Origin: Gemmatimonadota bacterium
Lineage (GTDB): Bacteria; Gemmatimonadota; Gemmatimonadetes; Gemmatimonadales; GWC2-71-9
NCBI GenBank assembly: GCA_003220985.1
Contig: QHTY01000030.1
Span: forward strand, 649 to 6,541
Length of the DNA: 5,893 nt
Reading direction: 5' to 3'
This document shows, piece after piece, positions 1 to 4,436 of the stretch. The position numbers and the translations under genes are program-made. Below the pieces are notes generated by a model. It was given only the letters and a program-made list of their open reading frames with translations, had not been told where the DNA came from and did no database searches. Positions within the stretch are counted from its first letter, which is position 1. Each line of letters opens with the position of its first letter.

Positions 1-1116
1 GTCGTAGCCCATGAGGATGCGCTTGCCGTCAGTGGGGTCGATCCACATCACCTGCGGATCGTCGCCGCCGGGCGGGCCGCCCTTGAAGGCCACGAAGCTG
101 TTACCGCCATCGGTGGACTTGTAAGCCGTCACATGGAACGTGTAGACGATGTCGGGATTCTTCGAATCGACATACACGCCGCTGGTGTAACCGCCCTGGC
201 CGTTGGCGATCCGCTTGTCGTCCGCGGCCATCTGCCGCCACGACGTGCCGCCATCGTCGGAGCGGTAGAGTCCGAAGTTGCCGATGAGATAGATACGCTG
301 AGCGTTCGTGCCCACCGCGATCGCGAGAGAGATGCGACGCGTGAGGCGAGGCAACCCTCCACCTGACACCTCGTGCCAGGTCAACCCACCGTCTATGGAT
401 TTGTACAGCCGCGTGCGGGTCTGCGCCGTGTCGGGGCTCTGGAATAAGACACCGGTCCCTGGTGCGACGGAGCGGAACATCGTGGCAGCCAAGATGACGT
501 CGGGCGCGTCTGCCGCGCGGGCGAGCGCTCCGATGCCGGTCTTGTCGTCGACGTACAGTGTCTTCACCCAGTTCGCGCCGCCGTCGGTCGAGCGGAAGAC
601 GCCCCGGGCGTCGCTCTGGGTCTGAAAGAAGCCTCCCAGTGCAGCAACCAGGACCGTGTTCGGGTCGTGCGGGTGAACCAGAATCGAAGTGATCTGCTGT
701 GTGCCCTCGAGGCCGATGTGCCGCCACGTGCGGCCGGCATCGGCGGACTTGTACATCCCGTCGCCCCGCCCGTCGAAGTAGGAATTCAGGTCGCCCGTGC
801 CCACGTAGACCACGTTTGGGTCCGAGGGTGCGACCTCCACGGCGCCGATCGACGATATGGTCTTGATCGAATCGAAAATGGGAAACCACGTTTCGCCGGC
901 GCTTGTCGTCTTCCAGACGCCGCCGTTTGGCGTGCCGACGTAGAACACCCCCGGCTGTCCGATGGCGCCGCTCGCCGCGGAGATACGGCCGGCGCGGAAC
1001 GGGCCGACGTTGCGCCATTCGAGGCCGGCAAAGAGACGAGGATCGAGGGACTGGGCTCTGAGCGGAGTTGCCACGAGCATGGCGGCGCAGAGCACCAGCA
1101 CGGATGGTGCGCGCAT
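1..1116 (-). CDS. Secreted BNR/Asp-box repeat propeller protein (sortilin/VPS10-like), N-terminal part
   Basis: Open at the left edge; 372 codons are visible. ATG at 1116 is the first usable start after an in-frame TAG (1144-1146), although no clear Shine-Dalgarno precedes it. Residues 1-21 form a Sec signal peptide with a likely cut after PLRA, so the protein is exported. The mature start 'GLEWRNVGPFRAGR' is typical of the large WD40/YVTN/BNR-like 'glycosyl hydrolase' proteins common in Gemmatimonadota and Acidobacteriota. Asp-box motifs (S-x-D-x-G-x-T-W) recur at residues 124-131, 176-183, 240-247 and 286-293, with degenerate copies at 70-77 and 334-341, spaced roughly 46-64 residues as expected for propeller blades. 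Family members are usually around 1,000 residues, so about one third is seen. Substrate and activity are unknown: Asp boxes are structural and do not prove sialidase activity. The fold is well supported, the function is not. Confidence 0.9.
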   Translation of the reverse strand, partial: MRAPSVLVLCAAMLVATPLRAQSLDPRLFAGLEWRNVGPFRAGRISAASGAIGQPGVFYVGTPNGGVWKTTSAGETWFPIFDSIKTISSIGAVEVAPSDPNVVYVGTGDLNSYFDGRGDGMYKSADAGRTWRHIGLEGTQQITSILVHPHDPNTVLVAALGGFFQTQSDARGVFRSTDGGANWVKTLYVDDKTGIGALARAADAPDVILAATMFRSVAPGTGVLFQSPDTAQTRTRLYKSIDGGLTWHEVSGGGLPRLTRRISLAIAVGTNAQRIYLIGNFGLYRSDDGGTSWRQMAADDKRIANGQGGYTSGVYVDSKNPDIVYTFHVTAYKSTDGGNSFVAFKGGPPGGDDPQVMWIDPTDGKRILMGYD

Positions 1117-1267
1117 TGCGGAATCCGATGAGGGAGACCGGTCCTACGCTACAGCGTCGCGAGGAACGCCACCAGCGTCCTTGTTAGACGCCGCGCTCGG
1201 CCGCATGGCCACAAGATACGGTGACCAGCCTCACAGTTCGCCGTGGTTGGTGACATGATAGTGGAAA
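1117..1267. other. Divergent intergenic region, BNR gene / VasI-TonB gene
   Basis: These 151 bp separate two divergently transcribed genes, so both promoters must lie here or overlap the coding starts. I find no convincing sigma-70 pair with acceptable spacing on either strand. A TTGTTA at 1181-1186 and an AAGATA at 1213-1218 are 26 bp apart, which is too far. In-frame stops at 1144-1146 (minus) and 1259-1261 (plus) fix the start codons on both sides. No terminator or RNA gene is recognisable. Confidence 0.6.
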
Positions 1268-2281
1268 ATGCGGTCCAAACTCGCGCTTATTCTCGCTGCG
1301 CTTGTCCTACCGCTCCGGGGTGAAGGCCAGGAGCGTCAGGGCGGAGCCTGGCAACTCACCACGTCACGCTCGGCCGCACCCGATCAGCCGTCCGTAACGC
1401 TGGAACTAGATGCTCTCAACGTCGTTCGCGCCGCCGTCGTCACCTTCCGCCCCGCCCTCTACCTGCGGTGTCTCAATGACAAACTCGAGGCGTTCCTCGC
1501 CACGGGCGCAACTGGGACTAGGAATTCCGACTACCGGATGATTGTGCACCTGCGCTGGGGTGACCGCCCTCCGGCAGAGGAGACCTGGTCGCGCTCGACT
1601 GACTACTCCGTCGTCTTCGCGCCGGACCCCGCAGCGTTCGTCCGCCAGCTGCTCGCTACGCCGGAGATGACGTTCGAGGTCCGCCCGGACAACGCGGATC
1701 CATTCGTGGCGCGATTCAACGGCGAAGGTCTGCGCGCGCATCTCGCAACGCTCCAAACCAGATGTCCTTCCGCGCCGGCGCGAGGCGCGGGATTCGACAG
1801 CGTCTATACTGAGACGCAAGTGGACGAGAAGGCGGAGCTCATCTCGATGCCCGACCCCGAGTATGCCCCCTTGCTGCGCCGAGCCGGGATTCGAGGCTCA
1901 GTGATCGTGCAGGCCGTCATCGATACGCTGGGCCGTGTCGTCCCCGGTTCACTGCGCGTGACCTCGAGCGCGAATGGCGCCTTGGATGAACCAGCGTTGA
2001 AGGCCGTCGCGCACGCGGTGTTCCGGCCGGCGCGTGTGCAGGGGCATGCGGTACGCACGCGGCTGCGGGTGCCGGTTAAATTCACTGACGGTTCTGGCTA
2101 CTCGGTCGACGGGTGCCGAATCACTCCCATGAACAGGATCGTCCCCGACAAATTCTCTCGCAGCGCAAACAGGAACGGGCGGTCAATGTTGATGCGCTGC
2201 GGCCCGCAAGCGCAGGTTAGTCCACTCCCCACCTCGGTCACTGCTGCTGCCTCAGTACCCTCTTCGTTCACGTCCACGTAG
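1268..2281 (+). CDS. Secreted VasI/TagO-like domain protein with C-terminal TonB domain and antisense-derived tail
   Basis: ATG at 1268 is forced by an in-frame TAG two codons upstream (1259-1261); the GTGGA before it is a weak ribosome site. Residues 1 to about 20 are a signal peptide. Residues 28-166 match the pattern of the VasI/TagO family: W28, 'LYLRC' (64-68), 'TWSRS' (106-110), 'VVFAPDP' (115-121), 'GLRAHL' (154-159) and a closing C166, so C68 and C166 could pair. Residues 190-273 are a TonB C-terminal domain, with 'GIRGSVIVQAVIDTLGRV' (207-224), 'SSANGALDEPAL' (233-244), 'FRPA' (252-255) and 'VPVKF' (268-272). The TonB N-terminal membrane anchor and Pro-rich linker are absent, so it is probably a free periplasmic protein and not a true energy transducer. 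Residues 274-337 have no family match and lie antisense to the serpin gene. Stops in another frame at 2077-2079 and 2086-2088 mark where such a protein would normally end. Domain calls are from motif recognition; the role is unknown. Confidence 0.85.
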   Translation: MRSKLALILAALVLPLRGEGQERQGGAWQLTTSRSAAPDQPSVTLELDALNVVRAAVVTFRPALYLRCLNDKLEAFLATGATGTRNSDYRMIVHLRWGDRPPAEETWSRSTDYSVVFAPDPAAFVRQLLATPEMTFEVRPDNADPFVARFNGEGLRAHLATLQTRCPSAPARGAGFDSVYTETQVDEKAELISMPDPEYAPLLRRAGIRGSVIVQAVIDTLGRVVPGSLRVTSSANGALDEPALKAVAHAVFRPARVQGHAVRTRLRVPVKFTDGSGYSVDGCRITPMNRIVPDKFSRSANRNGRSMLMRCGPQAQVSPLPTSVTAAASVPSSFTST

Positions 2282-3348
2282 GTCTTGTGCTTCACTTCCG
2301 TGATACAGAGCTCCGAAGGTTCGTGGATGCCCGTAAAGTCCGCGGTCAGCGGCTCGCAACCGAACGCGATGCCCATGCCAAGCGAACCGAGCGTCGGAAT
2401 CAGGCCGAGATCGTTCGTCAGCTTGAACTTCGGCAGCTGCAGCTCCGCCTTGGCGTCGTGCAGATTCCCTGTCCAATCGTCCCACTGCTCCGCGGTCAGG
2501 GCCATGACGAGATGATCCACACTGCTGGTGTCATCGGGGATGACGATCGTCATGGAGAACGCCTGGCCACCGTACGGCAAATCGACGACCGTGGCATTGG
2601 GGCGGAACGCCGTACGAAGCTGCGCCTCGCCACGGGCCATCGTCGGCACGTTCACGTATGAGCCGTCTTCGAGACGGAAGGGCCGGGGCTGCGTGAGATG
2701 GGCATCGAACTGCGCTGTCCAGTCGCCCTTGAAGTAGATCGCATCGATGAGATACAGGCGCATGTAATCGGGGATACTCTCGACGATCTCGTCGATGAGG
2801 CCGTGTGTCTGCTGGCTCACCCACGCATTGATGGTCGCGGGCGCGGACGGTGAGAGGAAGTCGAGCGCGGTGACTTGCGCGTCGTAGTAGTCACGGTTGA
2901 CGTCGAGGAACGCCCGCTTGACGGCGTAACCCTGCCGATACCAGACCGAGTTGGCGATCTGAAACTGAACGTGGGGGTCCAGGTTCCGTAACAACTTAAT
3001 GAGGCTACGATAGGCTTCGTTGACCTCGGGCACGGTCATGCCATCGAGCTCGAGCGTCGAGCGCATCGCATCGGCTGTTGTGGTGGCGGCGCCGTTGTAG
3101 GCCATCGCGAGCGCCATGGCGACCGACAGCGGCGAGATGAACAGGTTCGGCATGGTGTCGCGCGTGTCCGCGTTCACCTGCTGGAGTAGCTTGATGGCAA
3201 GGCGGTTGTCTGCCTGGATCAGGCTTTGCTCGTGGGGGGTGAGCGAGCGCGGCAACGCGGTGATACGAGGCGGAGGACCAACGGGATCGGATGAACAGCC
3301 TCCTGCGAAAACGCCGAGGGCGATCGCGGCGAGACAAAAACGCTTCAT
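2098..3348 (-). CDS. Serpin family serine/cysteine protease inhibitor, predicted lipoprotein
   Basis: A complete serpin of 416 residues. ATG at 3348 is chosen over a GTG six codons upstream because a perfect AAGGAGG lies 5 nt before it. Residues 1-18 are a lipoprotein signal with 'FAGGC' (lipid Cys C18; the -3 residue is Ala, not the usual Leu), followed by a Pro-rich linker. Serpin landmarks run in order: 'NLFISPLSVAMALAMAYNGA' (68-87), 'INAWVSQQTHGLIDEIV' (173-189), 'AIYFKGDW' (203-210), 'DLPYGGQAFSMTIVIPDD' (256-273), 'LPKFKL' (305-310), 'ADFTGI' (336-341), 'EVKHKTYVDVNEEGTEAAA' (351-369) and 'DRPFLFALRE' (389-398). The hinge EEGTEAAAVT matches inhibitory serpins, so it should trap a target protease by loop insertion. 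The scissile bond falls within L377-C381; P1 is T378 by hinge count, near A380 when counted from the C-terminal side. Target unknown. It probably shields the cell surface from extracellular proteases. The last 61 codons overlap the convergent TonB-domain gene. Confidence 0.97.
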   Translation of the reverse strand: MKRFCLAAIALGVFAGGCSSDPVGPPPRITALPRSLTPHEQSLIQADNRLAIKLLQQVNADTRDTMPNLFISPLSVAMALAMAYNGAATTTADAMRSTLELDGMTVPEVNEAYRSLIKLLRNLDPHVQFQIANSVWYRQGYAVKRAFLDVNRDYYDAQVTALDFLSPSAPATINAWVSQQTHGLIDEIVESIPDYMRLYLIDAIYFKGDWTAQFDAHLTQPRPFRLEDGSYVNVPTMARGEAQLRTAFRPNATVVDLPYGGQAFSMTIVIPDDTSSVDHLVMALTAEQWDDWTGNLHDAKAELQLPKFKLTNDLGLIPTLGSLGMGIAFGCEPLTADFTGIHEPSELCITEVKHKTYVDVNEEGTEAAAVTEVGSGLTCACGPQRINIDRPFLFALRENLSGTILFMGVIRHPSTE

Positions 3349-3353
3349 GACGG

Positions 3354-3360
3354 CCTCCTT
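3354..3360 (-). promoter_or_regulatory. Strong Shine-Dalgarno of the serpin gene
   Basis: The minus strand reads AAGGAGG, fully complementary to the 16S 3' end, 5 nt before the ATG at 3348. It decides the start, ruling out the upstream in-frame GTG at 3366, and suggests efficient translation. Confidence 0.9.
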
Positions 3361-3375
3361 GTGCACACGATACCC

Positions 3376-3390
3376 CCGGGATTGTCCCGG
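3376..3390. repeat. Small inverted repeat CCGGGA-TTG-TCCCGG
   Basis: Perfect 6-bp arms flank a 3-bp centre in the divergent gap, 16 bp upstream of the serpin Shine-Dalgarno. It could be an operator or a 5' leader hairpin of the serpin transcript. No T-run follows on either strand, which argues against a terminator. Chance occurrence in GC-rich DNA cannot be excluded. Confidence 0.4.
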
Positions 3391-3401
3391 TCGTCACTGT
3401 C

Positions 3402-3409
3402 GCACGTGC
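3402..3409. repeat. 8-bp palindrome GCACGTGC in the divergent gap
   Basis: A perfect palindrome around an ACGT core, nested in a looser dyad whose outer CTGT (3397-3400) and ACAG (3413-3416) are off-centre by one base. GTGCAC also occurs at 3361-3366 and 3406-3411. Its place between two divergent starts would suit a regulator site, but this is inference only. Confidence 0.3.
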
Positions 3410-3423
3410 ACCACAGGCGCCGC

Positions 3424-3437
3424 ATGTTGTATGTTGT
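3424..3437 (+). repeat. Tandem duplication of ATGTTGT
   Basis: Two adjacent perfect 7-bp copies form the only AT-rich island in this gap, ending 41 nt before the ATG of the small secreted protein. TATGTT at 3430-3435 resembles a -10 box, but no good -35 lies 16-18 bp upstream. It may mark the promoter melting region. Confidence 0.35.
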
Positions 3438-3466
3438 CGGCGCTCGCGCCCCCTCTACCTTGAATT

Positions 3467-3471
3467 GGAGG
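3467..3471 (+). promoter_or_regulatory. Shine-Dalgarno GGAGG of the small secreted protein gene
   Basis: GGAGG lies 7 nt before the ATG at 3479, ideal spacing. It supports that start and the reality of this short gene. Confidence 0.85.
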
Positions 3472-3478
3472 CTCCCGC

Positions 3479-3844
3479 ATGCGTGCCCTCGTTGCCGCCC
3501 TCGTCCTCCTGACCCTCCCAACCGCCGATTGGGAATTGCTGGGCACCCGCCGCGTGAGCTTCACGCTCGACCACGACGCCATCATCGTGAGCCCGCGCGA
3601 GGGCGGTTTCACCGCGATCAAGATTGAAGTCCTGGGCGGGAACCTCGCGATGTACAACGTGAAAGTCACCTTCGGGAACGGCCAGACGTTTTCGCCGGAC
3701 ACGCGCATCCAGTTTCATGAGGGGTCGTGGAGTCGCACAATCGATCTGCCCGGCCCCGTGCGGATGCTCCGGCGCGTGGATTTCTGGTACCGCAGCCGGC
3801 TGCGCCGGGGCGTCGCGACGGTGCGTCTCTTCGGCAAGAAGTGA
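3479..3844 (+). CDS. Small secreted beta-rich protein of unknown function (possibly DUF2541-like)
   Basis: 121 residues with a clear ribosome site. Residues 1-16 form a short signal peptide (hydrophobic core ALVAALVLLTL), so the product is probably periplasmic or secreted. The mature part is predicted to be all-beta: 'WELLGTRRVSFTLDHDAI' (18-35), 'FTAIKIEV' (44-51), 'YNVKVTFGNG' (59-68), 'SWSRTIDLPG' (83-92), 'RRVDFWYRS' (98-106) and 'ATVRLFG' (113-119). The pattern G-F-x-A-I, then V-x-F-G-N-G, then S-R-x-I-D-L-P-G, then R-V-x-F-W-Y-R-S resembles small exported proteins I associate with DUF2541, but I cannot confirm the family. There is no catalytic motif and the mature part has no Cys, so it may be a binding or structural protein. 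It heads a plus-strand group: its TGA overlaps the GTG start of the methyltransferase. Existence as a gene is firm, function is not known. Confidence 0.8.
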   Translation: MRALVAALVLLTLPTADWELLGTRRVSFTLDHDAIIVSPREGGFTAIKIEVLGGNLAMYNVKVTFGNGQTFSPDTRIQFHEGSWSRTIDLPGPVRMLRRVDFWYRSRLRRGVATVRLFGKK

Positions 3845-4407
3845 CCGCCGTCCAGGGTGCGGTATTCGCGTACGCCGTTCTCAGTCGAATGGCGTACGTG
3901 CTGTTCGTGGGTGGCGTGCTGCGGCGCGAGGACCAGGGTCAGATCTACACGAAGCGCTTCGGACGGGCGGAAGCGTTCCGCCGCTTCCGCCGCACCTCGT
4001 CCTGGATCATGTACCACGACGCGCTTGCGTTCATCGTGCTCTGCCTGGCGACCCGCAACACCTGGCACCTCTCCATCTCCGGCGCGGCCTCGTTCGCGAT
4101 CGGCGCTGTGTTAGTCATCGTCGGGCTCGGTACGAAGCTCTGGGCCGCGCGGACGCTGGGGAGCAACGCCTACTACTGGCACAACTTCTTCGATCCCGAC
4201 GCCGCGATCGGTCCCGTCTCGACCGGTCCGTATCGTTTCCTTTCGAGCCCGATGTATACGGTGGGGTATCTGCAAACGTACGGCTTGGCGCTGATGCTGA
4301 GGTCTTTCCCCGGATTGATCGCCGCGGGATTCAACCAGGTCGCGATCCTCACGTTCTATGTCCTCATCGAGAAGCCGCACTTCATCCGGCTCCATCGCTC
4401 TAGCTGA
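3841..4407 (+). CDS. PEMT/ICMT-type integral membrane methyltransferase
   Basis: 188 residues starting at GTG 3841, which overlaps the upstream stop as GTGA, so translation is probably coupled. A start at GTG 3727 in the same frame would add 38 Arg/Pro-rich residues lying inside the neighbour and is rejected. Hydrophobic segments lie at about 6-27, 58-72, 82-104 and 143-177. The C-terminal half carries the SAM-binding marks of phosphatidylethanolamine N-methyltransferases: G95-x-G97, 'TGPYRFLSSPMY' (128-139) and 'IEKPHF' (176-181). The P-M-Y and E-x-P elements correspond to NPMYWG and EEP in eukaryotic PEMT; the R-H-P of isoprenylcysteine methyltransferases is replaced by S-S-P. The likely reaction is SAM-dependent methylation of a lipid headgroup or other small membrane substrate, but the acceptor cannot be read from sequence. 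Its coupling to an exported protein of unknown function gives no further hint. Confidence 0.85.
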   Translation: MTAVQGAVFAYAVLSRMAYVLFVGGVLRREDQGQIYTKRFGRAEAFRRFRRTSSWIMYHDALAFIVLCLATRNTWHLSISGAASFAIGAVLVIVGLGTKLWAARTLGSNAYYWHNFFDPDAAIGPVSTGPYRFLSSPMYTVGYLQTYGLALMLRSFPGLIAAGFNQVAILTFYVLIEKPHFIRLHRSS

Positions 4408-4408
4408 C

Positions 4409-4422
4409 GGCGTCGCGACGCC
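4409..4422. repeat. 14-bp perfect palindrome after the methyltransferase gene
   Basis: GGCGTCGCGACGCC starts 1 bp after the methyltransferase stop and ends 14 bp before the ATPase GTG start. As RNA it could fold to a 5-bp stem with a CGCG loop, followed by TTCTATTCTCATT, which is too interrupted for a typical intrinsic terminator. An operator, an attenuating hairpin or chance are all possible. Confidence 0.45.
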
Positions 4423-4436
4423 TTCTATTCTCATTC

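Noticed and set aside
101..1018. 305-codon minus-strand open frame
   Set aside because: It is out of frame with the BNR protein on the same strand, extremely Arg-rich and without domains. The other frame carries a signal peptide and Asp boxes, so this is a GC-driven shadow.
667..1131. Plus-strand open frame of 154 codons
   Set aside because: It lies antisense to the BNR gene and has a composition typical of antisense frames in GC-rich DNA, with no recognisable motif or ribosome site.
1181..1218. Possible sigma-70 promoter TTGTTA ... AAGATA before the VasI-TonB gene
   Set aside because: The 26-bp spacing is well outside the workable range of about 16-19 bp.
1406..1819. Minus-strand open frame of 137 codons inside the VasI-TonB gene
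   Set aside because: It lies wholly antisense to a coding region with clear domain structure and is Arg/Glu-rich without family features.
3349..3366. Six-codon extension of the serpin to a GTG at 3366
   Set aside because: The strong AAGGAGG would then lie inside the coding region. It is ideally placed for ATG 3348, which begins a proper lipoprotein signal.
3811..3820. CGTCGCGACG repeated at 3811-3820 and 4411-4420, exactly 600 bp apart
   Set aside because: The first copy is coding sequence (R-G-V-A-T) and the 10-mer is common in GC-rich DNA. The spacing is most likely coincidence.
3727..3840. N-terminal extension of the methyltransferase to GTG 3727
   Set aside because: The 38 extra residues lie within the upstream gene and are Arg/Pro-rich. 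The GTGA overlap start at 3841 leads directly into the first hydrophobic segment.
3717..4403. Plus-strand open frame of 228 codons overlapping the methyltransferase
   Set aside because: It is an Arg/His/Pro-rich shifted frame. The real frame has membrane segments and PEMT motifs.
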